Source: Sialis fuliginosa (Eukaryota > Arthropoda > Insecta > Megaloptera > Sialidae). Taken from it: a DNA stretch of 64,000 bases. Shown here in pieces: positions 36,102 through 46,738 of this stretch (the first letter of the stretch is position 1; the number at the start of each line of letters is the position of its first letter). The position numbers and the translations under genes were made by a program. The DNA is taken from contig OY540810.1 in assembly GCA_961205875.1 (NCBI GenBank), forward strand, positions 23,250,001 through 23,314,000, given 5' to 3'. The notes under the pieces were generated by a model. That model saw only the letters and a program-made list of their open reading frames with translations. It did not search any database and was not told the DNA's origin.

Positions 36102-36453
36102 ACGAAAAGTGTTTGTCTTGACGTGAAACGGATAAATAAATTTAAAATTTTGAAATTGGAGAACTTTTTTTTTTCTCAATCTGAAACGATCACATAGCTT
36201 CTCGTATCTTCGATATTGCGAGGAAGCAAAAATGTATCAGATAAAAATTGTAGAGAATATAATTATCTATAATTTATGCTCCATCCTTTTTTTTTTTTTT
36301 AACTTTTATTAGTTAGCCAAAAATATTCGTTTTTCATATATTAGTAGATACACGTACACACTGTTTGTTTTCAGTGTTATACGTATGAGAAAGTCCCGTT
36401 GTGGTCATAGCAGTTTTTTTATCTTTGAAATATAATTCACGCCCAATACATAT

Positions 36454-36823
36454 GGAGCATTCCACGCCAAATCACTGAGGTCGTGATCCCGACTATTTTT
36501 GATTTTTGGTATCATTTAGTACTTATTCAGAGTAGCTTCTATGATTTTTTTTCAGATTTGATTTTTTTTTAAATTTTCGATCAACATCAAATACCTGTAA
36601 CTCTGCGAAAAATTGAGGTATTATCGACTTTCTTTTCATTACTTTTTCATTTTTAAACCGAAAAAGTAATTTTTGAAAAAGAGTGCCATTTTATTTTTTT
36701 TGTAAACAAATTCTTGTAAATTCTTCATTTAATTCGAAACATTTTAAGACTATCCGTTCCAAAAATCAGAAGAATCAAAAATAGTCGGGATCACGACCTC
36801 AGTGATTTAGCGTGGAATGCCCT
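36454..36823. mobile_element. Terminal-inverted-repeat element, 370 bp
   Basis: Left GGAGCATTCCACGCCAAATC, ACTGAGGTCGTGATCCCGAC, TATTTTTGATTTTTGG; the right end is its reverse complement with two or three changes and one small indel, for about 60 bp. ATAT sits on both sides (36450-36453, 36824-36827) and may be the target duplication, or TA may be. No coding frame. A weak relative of its tip (CCACTGACATGGAATGGCC) lies near 42730. Confidence 0.88.
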
Positions 36824-37038
36824 ATATGCATTTACGTACATTTTATTTTGAGTTACGGTCACGCACGCTCAAGATCCGATATTTTGAATTTGCTCACGAT
36901 CACGTCATGTCACGACATTACTCGAAAAGTTCACGGCCCGCTCAATCCTATAATTCTAAATTGAATGCATTATTATTACAGTGTTCACATATTGCTTTAA
37001 ATGTAATATTAAAACGGTAGATATTAATAACTAATAAA

Positions 37039-37062
37039 TCCTTAATATATATAAAGCTCAAC

Positions 37063-37101
<39 letters not shown>

Positions 37102-37930
37102 CGTTAGTTACCTTATCACTCGAGAACCACTTATCCGATTTACGAGTTTTTTTTTTTAATTCATAGGTACGTTCTCTGGCCAGGTTATAGGCTATATTTT
37201 TTTACGTTAGGTAACATAACAACAAAGCAGTGACGATAATAGTAAATCAAGTCGGAAAAAATTTTGCCGTCGGCGCGCTGTTTTGTAATACGCTGCCTAA
37301 ACCGTTCAATATAGAACAAAATAATGTATTAAAGAATTGTGTAGAATCAAAAGTTCTACAATTAAGTCAGCGACACGATATGTCTAACTTTTATATTTAA
37401 GCCACAATGACTGCTTTTATGTTACAAAGAAAACATAAAATATTTGGGTTTTGTTTACATGGACTTATGACCTGCAAAACATTAATCCTTATCGAAATAA
37501 ATGATTTCATCGTCATAAGTACTTAATGTAGATATAGTTTGCCATTTACAGCATCCAATTTGGTCGTATAGTTTAGAAAATATCTTAAAATATATTTATA
37601 AAGATAATATCTTAAATGTATGGTGTCGTGCCGCATCGAAGCGAGTACATCAGACTGGATTCGCGTACGCTCGGTAGATATTCGGAGTCCCTCGGCTGAT
37701 CGTTTGTGTTTATTTTGTTTTCAATAATTAACATTTAAATTTAAACAGAACACAAATTATTTGTACTTTTTTCTTCTGATTCGTTTTTGTTAGGTAATTT
37801 AGGTATTGATAAATTATTATTACAATAATAACTAATCGTGTTTGTACTTAATTAATTAAACTATATTTTTCAAAAATCCTAAACAATAATTCCGTAGTCT
37901 ACGCGAGCGAAGCCGCGTGGGCCCAGCTAG
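37039..37930 (+). mobile_element. Non-autonomous Helitron, family H1, copy 2 (892 bp)
   Basis: Same ends as 915-1794: A|TCCTTAATATATATAAAG and GCGAGCGAAGCCGCG hairpin, then CCCAGCTAG|T. It has a longer CTGT microsatellite after the start (37062-37102). Arms are nearly identical to copy 1. The centre (about 37580-37706) is unrelated to the copy-1 centre. Confidence 0.9.
37580..37706 (+). other. Copy-specific central segment of Helitron H1 copy 2
   Basis: A GC- and CpG-richer block between conserved arms. One forward frame is open from about 37622 to a stop about 105 bases on. The translated piece was not recognised. Together with the different centre of copy 1 it suggests sequence capture or exchange within one Helitron family. 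Confidence 0.55.
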
Positions 37931-39870
37931 TAGTTATATAAAATCACAATACAATTAATGATGTTAATTTAGGTTAATCTAACAGCAAAAAACTTGATAT
38001 ATTTATGATATAAAATTTATGAAAACTAATTAAAAGATTATGTTTTTTGAAAGTTCTATAATGTTAGCTACCGTTTGTGAAATCTTTGTATTATAAAAAA
38101 ATCGTTTTAGTTTAATTTTTATCTAATTAATTTACTTTATTAACCGATAAATATATAATGTTGTAAAAAGTCATTTTTGTGTCAAATATAATTATATAAA
38201 ATCACTGATATATTAAACACTGTATATAGGTGTGTCTGCATTTTGATTTTTTTTTTGTATGAGTGTTATTTGTGATATTTATTATTGCTGTCGTAGTGAA
38301 TAATATATCGAAAACAGACAGAAAAATAAAGCTAAAGTACCTGTATCTCTAGGAATAAAATACAATACGTGATAATAAATTATATTTTTTTATTAAAAAA
38401 GTTTTGCAATTGGTCAGAAGAGAAATAGAAATACGACGATTTTTTTAATTTACTAATCTGACAGACAAATGCATATCCTACTTATCTTTTTTAATCTGCT
38501 TTATATGTGTTTTCCAAAATGTGGTAAGCATATTCGAAAGAATTTCCTAATATGAAAATAACGACTGAATGATACGCATTTCTTCTACTCTTCCAATTTT
38601 TTTCGGATTTTTACGTTAATTTGTTTCGAGGTCACAGACGTGGAAATTAATTCTTCAAAATTTCCACAGTTTTTACGACTTTTCATCGGGTAAAGATTTA
38701 TTAAAGTATAGGTATAATTTAAAAAAATTGTGACCTAATATCTGACCGATTTTTCGAGATTTCCCATGTTATTCGCATAATTCTATTCTCTCAAAATGAT
38801 CACTCACTTCATTTCATTTTGTCGAATGTTAGGCACGTTGGTAAAATATGTAAATGTTTAAATGGAGGTAGCCCATGTTGTAAGATTGGAAAAATAATGA
38901 TTAGATAATTAATTGGACTTAAATAGACCCATAGGCCATCATTAATTAATTGTGAATTTGATTCAAATTTACCTGACAATGACCGAATCATGCTTAATTT
39001 ACATGGACTTCTGAATACATAGCTCATACAAATATTTTTGTACAATTTATTATTATTTAGTTTAATTTTCTTGTACTTGTCATGCAATTACGACCCTGTA
39101 TAGAACTATAACGTATTTTTATTTTGATTTGGATTCTGATTTATTTTACAATAATTTGAATGTTTATTTACTAAATTTCGAGGTTATTTCACTCTTGTGT
39201 AGTTGAAAGAGAGCATACATTCTCTCTCTCTCTCAAAGTAATGAATAATACATCAGCATGTCAGTGATGTGATGAGCAAACAAATAATACAAAAAAAACT
39301 ATGTAATAGTCGGTGTCTAATTCAAAACAATCCAAAAATATAAATAAAAGATCTTACCTTTGTTTGTACGACCTCAAAAATGATTAGTTGCAAATTTGAA
39401 TATCTATTAACAAGTAAATCTATGTCGTGCATAAAAACTGCACTTTTCTTTTTTGTTTGTAATGTTTGTTTTCATGTTCAGTACATGAGCGTATTTGGAA
39501 TACATATATTATTTTTTTATTTTGAATACATTGCAAATTATAATTTTTAAAGGTTTGAAACAATATTCACTTATTTATTGCTTCTTCGTTATATACATAC
39601 CTATAAAGACCTTTTGCTCATCATGTCGGTCTTTTATCTGAACCTTATATCCAAAAGATAAGAGGAAACCATGTGATCATTTCTGAAAGCAGACAATTTA
39701 TTGGTCTCTGATTTCAAAATTTTTGTTTCAGGTCAAAACAAACATTTATCGTTTCTGTTTGTCTGTCTCTCTCGCTGGCTAGTAGTGTGGTCTATGTAAA
39801 GGTTTTTTTTAAATAAAGGAATAAATATCTTCATATAGTAGGAACTAATAGTAAAAATCATATATATTTA
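37931..39870. other. AT-rich stretch, no gene recognised
   Basis: One reverse frame of 92 codons (38809-39087) and a TC microsatellite (about 39221-39234). Nothing else can be supported. Confidence 0.45.
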
Positions 39871-39874
39871 TTAA

Positions 39875-40610
39875 AGGGGTATTCTAGTCTAGAATTTTGA
39901 AAATATCGATTTTTTATCTTCCATATTTTTTAAAGATTAGACCTTTAAAAATATATCTTCCAAAGGAATTTTTAAAATTTCAAATATTTACAGAGTAATA
40001 GCGATATAAAAAGAAGAAGGCCCAATGTATGAAGCAGGAATCGCCGATTAACGAAATATAAATACAGACTGCCTGCAACTTTGCTCAAATCTTTAAACGC
40101 GTTTTTCTCGAAACTACTTTTTCTAATACGTCTGACGGGATTTCTCAAGTTCTAATGAACCGATTAACTTGAAATTTGGTGTGGACCTTCATTATATATC
40201 TCTCTCTGGTTGGAACTATCATTATGTAAATATTTTGTTTATTACTATTTTAAAATAATTCAAAACTTTGAAAAAAGGGCAAAAAATCACAGCTGCCATT
40301 TTGTGAATTTTTTTTTATTTCCATAGTTCAGACGATAGCGACATTCTTACTAATTAAGAATCTTTTTTCTTTCAGATCACCAGAAGGGTTGGAATTATGT
40401 CAAGAAGGACGCACCCTTATTTTTCACTCCCCCACTTTACCAGCCTGTAATTTTTTCAATTAAAAATATATATATATATATATATATTTTTGTATTGTTA
40501 AAATATCAATAAATATCTAATAAAAAAATGGCTTGTAAAAATATTCTTAGTTTTTTTTATCGAATTTTAAAAAACACCCAAAATTTGTACCCCTAGACTA
40601 GAATACCTCC
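39875..40610. mobile_element. Element with TTAA target duplication and inverted ends (736 bp)
   Basis: TTAA occurs at 39871-39874 and 40611-40614. The ends read AGGGGTATTCTAGTCTAG and the reverse complement of GGAGGTATTCTAGTCTAG, with weaker pairing further inward. TTAA duplication is the hallmark of the piggyBac superfamily, so a piggyBac-derived MITE is the best guess; the tips are not the usual CCC start, so this stays tentative. An (AT)n run lies at about 40466-40488. No transposase frame. Confidence 0.82.
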
Positions 40611-40614
40611 TTAA

Positions 40615-43610
40615 TACATTTAATTATTATTATAATAATTATTTATTACTATACTAGTACCAGCATTAGATAGTAACTATACAAAATATGATTGTCTAGC
40701 TAGTGGTTATATGCTTACTCACATAATAAAAAATGTTATTAATATACTATCATACATGGTAGTTGGAGGAGATATTTATCTATTAAATAGATAATAAAAC
40801 ATAAGTTCTTATTGTCAGTGTGTTAAACGCTACTGTGCAAGTAATAAAATGGTATGAGATTTAATGTATTTATATATAATTTATTTTAAAATACTGTTAT
40901 TAAAGACAATTTATCTTATCTGATGAGAAAGAGTAAAAAGGAGAAAAACTTTTATTGAAAACGGTTAATTATAGAGTAAAAAAGTAATTATAAAAAGATA
41001 CAGGTTTTAGATACAAAACGTCATGTAAAATTAAGCAATGTGTACAAAAATGCTATACGACATGCCAAGAAATTGACCCACCTATTAATAATTTATTTTA
41101 TTGCATTTTTGTTAGTTGCTTTTTTTGTTTTAAAGCCTAGATCATTTGTATTTTAAAACAAACTTTCTCAAATATTTTATAAATGTGAATCTAATAGGAG
41201 TTTAAGAAATTGAGTGACTGATTTCAAATCTGGTATTTTTTTTTAACAAAATGATAAAACATATAATATATATGTATATTTATTTATATTTAATTATTAA
41301 GGGTATTTTAATCTTTCTTCGTTTTGAAATACCTCTTCCTTTTTAAAGAAAGGCTTCTCTTCGAGTATACATCGTATAAATTATTTAAATCTTTTATTAA
41401 AATAAAATAATAAAAGATATATATGTTAGCTTATTTAGTTGAAAAATCTCTAAATATATTTTCTTTAAAGTCTAGAAAATTTAGGTCGTAAAAAACGAAA
41501 GACCTCCACCAAAATAATATCCACTTTTAAACTCTTCAAATTTTGTTTGAAATACTTTTCTTTAACTTGCTTTGTTTTTATTTTAAATATTAGCCTGGGC
41601 GATTAAAATTAAACACCATTAAAGTGGATTTTGAAAAGTATGGAAGATATTCTTAAATTATGTATATTGGGATATTTTTATGATATAAGAAACATGGATT
41701 TGATCTTCTTACAATTAAATACAATCACAAAATAAGTTATTAATCACTGGGATTCTTTTTAAATTGCATCTCGGAGCATTTATTAATAGCGAATAATATA
41801 ATATACTGAATAGACCGATAAATATAATAAAATAGAAAATAAGGTACTTAAACTCAAAAATAATTGTAGCATCTAAGATAAATTCGACACATGCTGAGTA
41901 AACACAGATATGGCGGTATTATGAAAGGTGACTTAAGAAGCACTCCCGCTGAGTCTAGCTGAGATGTAGCAGACAATTACTGTACCTACTTTCAAATCAA
42001 ACAAGAGCCAAGTAATTGAGTTTTAGTCAATGACAGCCCGGGCCTACATCTCTGCGTTGTCTAGTGTTTGTTTTGTCTCGTCTATGACATAACACTACTT
42101 TGCCAAATTTACTTTATTGTACAAATATGCAACCGTGTGTTCTCATTTTTATATACAGGAAAGCTAAAACCAAATAAGCCACATTTTGGCAGATATTGAG
42201 TTATATATTACCATAAAATCAGCCGCGACGAATGATATAAAAAATAAGGCGATTGTATAACAGTAAAATAACTAAATTCAAAGAAAACTCTTGCAGTTCA
42301 CAGGTAAAAAATTAATTTGGACTAAGAAATCCTTGTTTTATGTACATATAACGAAAACAATATTTTCATAATATAAGAAATGTAGTCTTAATTCAACTAT
42401 ATTATTGTTTCGTCCAACAATGATATAGTTATGATTTCTTGACTCAAGTCAACGTTTCTATCAATGTAAGTGACATCACATTGAAATTTTTTTTGAAAAA
42501 AGGGGATATCAATTTCAAGTGTGTGAACATAACTAGTTATCACTTCTTTGTAAACAAATGTACTTGTTAACTTTACCACTTCTTGCAAAAACATCCCCTT
42601 AAAAATAGGATTAAAAAAAAGAGATATACGAATTCATACTGAAATTTAACCCTATTAGGAATACATTCCCAAATAATCTTAGTTAATTTTTTGCGAAAAC
42701 AAGAAGAATGGTCAAGTAACCAATGCTGGACCACTGACATGGAATGGCCTATAAGTATTTAAATAATTACTAGCAATATTTTTTTAATGTAAAAGATTAA
42801 AGTTTTTACGATTAAAGACTCAATAGAAAGTTCCATGAAAAACCAATCACTATATACGGGTTCCGAGCTTTTACATTTTTCACGACTAAGAAAAAATAAA
42901 GAAATTTGCTGTCAAAAAACTGAAAAATGTATCGTTATTTGGTTTAAGCTTTCCACCATCAATATATTACAATTTGTTAGTAAGTTGGCCTGGTGTTATA
43001 TAATAATATCTTACACTCTATTTCTTCAAAAGAAGTTGCATAGGTCCTATATACGTTATTATCGATGTAAGAACAAAACGGAATACTTATTAATTGCGTC
43101 TTTTATATCGTGATGGCCAATGCAGCTACATACAAACATACATATATACATACATCTTCAATTCTATTTGAAAGTACCCTTGGACAACATGACTAAGAAT
43201 ATGCAATATATGCTTAAAAACCATATGCATTTTGTGAGTGTCATACTATAGAATAATTAATTTGCATAATGATTTCTAATTTATTCGGCACAACGTATAT
43301 GATCGTAATTTTTCATCATCCATTCTTAGAGAGATGGGTAGTAAATATATTTTCAGCTTAGCATTTTGTGAATACCTATATTAAACTTGTCTACTTTTTC
43401 ATTAATGTTTAGTACCTCATTGGCTAAGTAATTATCATTTTAAGTTCGATTTTAATTTTTTAGCGACTTTAACGTTTGCGAACTAAGACTTTTACTATGT
43501 TACTTTGTTAATTTGTGCTGATTTGGATAATTTTGCGTTCTGTTTTCAGGCAATTCAAATTTGATTCAATCCAATGTAAGCTTGGAACATCCCAGCATTT
43601 TATAAAAAAA
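40615..43610. other. AT-rich stretch with one GC-richer block
   Basis: 41900-42125 is closer to balanced composition and not repeated in the window; it could be host unique sequence, with no motif I can name. The reverse frame 42397-42594 and forward frame 42835-43113 have no recognised product. Confidence 0.4.
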
Positions 43611-43621
43611 ATGTGTTAACC

Positions 43622-44407
43622 CAGTGGTTCTTAACCTTTTCGAAGTCAATGAACACTTTTGATTGAAAAAAAATTGCGGAACACTATCTTACTGAATCAT
43701 TTAGGTCTTGAAACAAACAATACAAATATGCAGAAAATATATTTTTTAATTAAAAACTACAGCTAATGCATTACTTTCCAGTCAAAAATAGATTCATAAA
43801 AGCCTAATCAACATAATTCGTAAGAAAGTAACTCTTGTAAAAATTTTAAATCAAATTTAATGTGATGTTTGAGCTTATCGACTTTTGCAGATTTTCATTG
43901 AAATGTCAGGCCGTATATATGACAATGCTACTCTCATTTCTTTATCAATATTCCCAAGTCTTTCAAATTTTTTTCGTTTTATTTAATATTCGTAAATATT
44001 GAAAAGCCAAGTTCACACAAATATGATGTTGAAAACTGTAGCAAAATTGTCTGATTTTATAGAAAGAATTGGGTACTCGGCTTGCACAAAAATCCAAAAT
44101 TGTTCAAAAAAAGCCAGTTCAGAAAATTTTAATACGAATTGTCGACATACTAACTGTTCTTCATATCAAACGAAAATTCGTATTAACTGAAGCAAATGGA
44201 CTTCGTATTCAATCGTTATTTTTTGTATTTAGAGAAGGATAGTAATACACAATATGTTCGTTTAATAATGTTCTAATCATTTATTGTTCTATGAAATGAC
44301 TGAAATAAGATTACACACAGCTCCCTCAATGAATTGTAAGTGGTAGGGATGAAAATTGGACTCTGGGTAGCGATGCATGTTCGCGGAGCAGCGGGTAAAA
44401 ACCACTG
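43622..44407 (+). mobile_element. hAT-like element, decayed
   Basis: Starts CAGTGGTTCTTAACCTTTTC, the kind of tip seen in many hAT elements of animals; GTAAAAACCACTG at 44395-44407 could be the degraded opposite end (expected TTAAGAACCACTG). No eight-base duplication survives. Short frames inside (43999-44190 forward, 44289-44489 reverse) show no transposase motif. The left end is firmer than the right. Confidence 0.55.
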
Positions 44408-44623
44408 CAAAATTGGTGAACTTTTTACCATGCACAGTATGTATTTCGTTCAAATAATTATTACCAGAATTTGATGAAGTCTCAGACATTCTAGATTCAA
44501 GAGTAATTTTGGTGGTGTATTCCGAATAAATATTTACTTAAAAAAACACACATATGTATAATTTTTGAGTTATGAATGCAGTTTCATTCAAAATAAAGTT
44601 TACAGTATTACAGAAAATAGCTT

Positions 44624-44940
44624 CCCAGGAAAATTTTTAAGATCTAATGTGATCAAATCAGATCTTGATAGATCTGCATTTTGAGACAAAATCATATTTT
44701 GTTACTGGTTTTTGATTTGTGGAGACCTGTAATTATCTATAACGATCTACAAAGATTTCTGAAGATCGTTGTAGTTTGTGATAGAAATTGAAACGAATTA
44801 TCAGAGATCTTTGTAGATCGTTGTAGATCTTTGCAGGTCTCCACAGATCAAAAACCAGTAAGAAAATATGATTTTGTCTCAAAATGCAGATCTATCAAGA
44901 TTTGATTTTATCACTTCAGATCTGAAATTTTTTCCCAGGG
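44624..44940. mobile_element. 317-bp near-palindromic MITE
   Basis: Almost the whole element folds on itself, arms of about 140 bp each. Ends CCCAGGAAAA and the complement of CCCTGGGAAA. Blocks that mirror include CTTGATAGATCTGCATTTTG, AGACAAAATCATATTTT, TACTGGTTTTTGAT and TGTGGAGACCTG. The centre is rich in GATC-type words (AACGATCTACAAAGAT). Flanks TAGCTT and TAGTTA may be a worn six-base duplication. The frame 44868-45065 is incidental. Confidence 0.88.
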
Positions 44941-46240
44941 TAGTTATATTTTTTAATTATAATTTAACAAAAATACTTTTGCAAGAAATTCTTTTCCATT
45001 TGGTTGAAGAGAGAGTTATTATAAAAATACAATGTTTTCCAGATTTTATTGTAATATCTATCTAATTGACCAACCAAACGCCAAAATACATTTTTCAGTA
45101 AAAATACATAATATATGATATCCTAAAATAAGCTTTGTGTGGGTTGATACATTAGTGCAAAACATAGTCCATTTATAAAAGACTGCATTTCAGCCAAGAA
45201 AATGAATTGCCAATTAACAAGATCAAGCAGATGAAAATCATATCCAAAAGCCAAGATTTAAAAAATTTATTAAAATTTGTAAAGTCTGTTTCATTTTATC
45301 AATCACCCAAATCGAACATGTAATTCCAGTTTTAAAATCTGCCAAAGTTAGGCAATAATTTTTTTTAAATATACACATTAAATATCTACATATATATCGA
45401 TTACATACAAAAGAAAACAACAAAATAAAACTCACACACGCTGAGCGCACGCTTGCTTCCATCCATCTCGTGTTGCAACATTCGGATCTATTAGCGAAAA
45501 GTGGAGTGCTCTTTTTTAGCGCTTTCTTATTCGTGGGGCCATTAAATGACTGATATCTAACCAATTTGATTTAATGTTACCGGCACCTGTTTTATCCGTT
45601 ACAACATCGGTATCACATTTTTATAAAAAACAAGATTTACGTCTTTCATGTATGGTATTATCTTTTTTTTTGTTCTAAATTTTTCTAATACGTCGTATCT
45701 TAAATTTTAAATAGTTATTATTTTTTGTTATTTATGTTGATAAAATATTTTATTTTTATTTTTTTATGTTATGTCAAGCCTTAGTATATAATAGGTATTA
45801 TTTGGGAGTGCTTCAGAAAAACGGCAAAAGCTACATGCTGAGACGATATTGCCATAAATTCGAATAATACGAAACTGTCTGAAATTTTGACAATACGAGA
45901 CCGAGATACTATAAATTTTATTTATAAGTCTCGTTGAGAGTCTCGGTTTTAAAAGATTATTAATCAATAAAAATTTACTATTTAATATTAATCTTTAAAT
46001 GTAACATTCGTTATTATTCGAAATGTTTATTGCATAAGAATATTTGTAAAATGTTTACTAATACATTTTATATATGAGTTCTATAAGGGGCTGATAAAAC
46101 TCATGTGGCCTAGGGCTCGTAAGGTTCATGAGACGACACTAGATATAATCCAAATGCCTATATATTATATTTTAGCTAACTATATCTATGTCCATCTTCA
46201 TCCAGACATCTCATAATTTTTTTCCCGAGGATTCCTAGCT
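44941..46240. other. Non-repetitive stretch with one unrecognised reverse frame
   Basis: The reverse frame 45238-45564 (108 codons, longest in the window) has an ordinary-looking first part of about 45 residues, then an AT-biased tail. No family was recognised, and a short exon is possible but unsupported. 45880-45955 contains CGAGACC..GAGAGTCTCGG words like those at 46.25, 53.3 and 58.7 kb. Confidence 0.3.
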
Positions 46241-46248
46241 TTTTTACT

Positions 46249-46298
46249 GTCTCGAGTCCCGGGAGTTATTTGTGAAAAGTCTCGGGACTCGAGACTTT
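46249..46298. repeat. Inverted repeat of CTCGAG/GTCTCG words
   Basis: GTCTCGAGTCCCG (46249-46261) pairs with CGGGACTCGAGAC (46283-46295), 13 of 13, loop 21. The second arm also forms a smaller hairpin with AAAGTCTCG at 46276-46284. Confidence 0.75.
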
Positions 46299-46642
46299 CT
46301 GATTTAAAATGCGCGTAGTTCGTAATACATTTTAAATTTTTTTTTGAAAACACAATTCCTATGGTTAAGAAGTAGAAGATTTTCCAATAAACTGGAAAAC
46401 GGACACAAAAATTAAATATTTTCTATAAATTATTGCTAATGATAAAGCCAACATCGACAAAAAACGAGCGTAATATGTAATAAATTGTATGTAATGATAT
46501 GTAATAAATATAAAACTCCATGTGTGTCTCACCCTTTTGGCTGTAGAGCGATCACAGACAAACAAATAGTTCGAATTTTTTCATGATCACTATAAATACT
46601 TTATTATATAGTACGTTTCATGTATGTATAAAAAAGTAAAAA

Positions 46643-46738
46643 GAGAAAATTAGACCCAACGCATGCTCTATCTCTTTCCTTTGTGGCGATTCTGTTTTTT
46701 AATCAGTTGCGTAGTCCATGTTCTATTGTATATACATA
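46643..46738 (-). repeat. S-family repeat, copy 4
   Basis: On the minus strand: AATAGAACATGGACTACGCA, ACTGATT, then AAAGGAAAGAGATAGAGCAT, the same order as at 20.7 kb. Confidence 0.6.

Larger units (their letters stand above)
35392..36232 (+). mobile_element. Q-family element, copy 2 (longer form)
   Basis: Inverted partner of 26590-27165. Starts near CTGCCAAGTAAATGCAC with GCTTCCTCG at 35418 and ends GCGAGGAAGC at 36219-36229, giving short inverted ends. It carries two sequence expansions absent or different in the other copy: the 20-bp array and the ACGG/ACACACGG microsatellite listed separately. Several overlapping frames (35888-36121, 35997-36179 reverse, 36003-36197) run through the microsatellite and are artefacts. 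Confidence 0.75.
35160..36412 (+). mobile_element. P-family repeat interrupted by a Q-family element
   Basis: 35160-35392 aligns with the first part of the P copy at 19035-19330 and 36236-36412 with later P words (TTTATGCTCCATCC against TTTATGTTCTATTC; CGTATGAGAAAGTCCCG). Between them lies the Q element. The simplest reading is Q inserted into P, giving their relative age. Confidence 0.6.

Noticed and set aside
35888-36197. Three overlapping frames rich in TDGRTDGR / VRPSVRPS
   Set aside because: Translations of the ACGG microsatellite in different frames, not proteins.
45238-45564. Longest open frame in the window (108 codons, reverse)
   Set aside because: No recognised family, an AT-biased tail, and no repeat or splice evidence strong enough to call a gene. 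A short real exon near 45480-45564 cannot be excluded.
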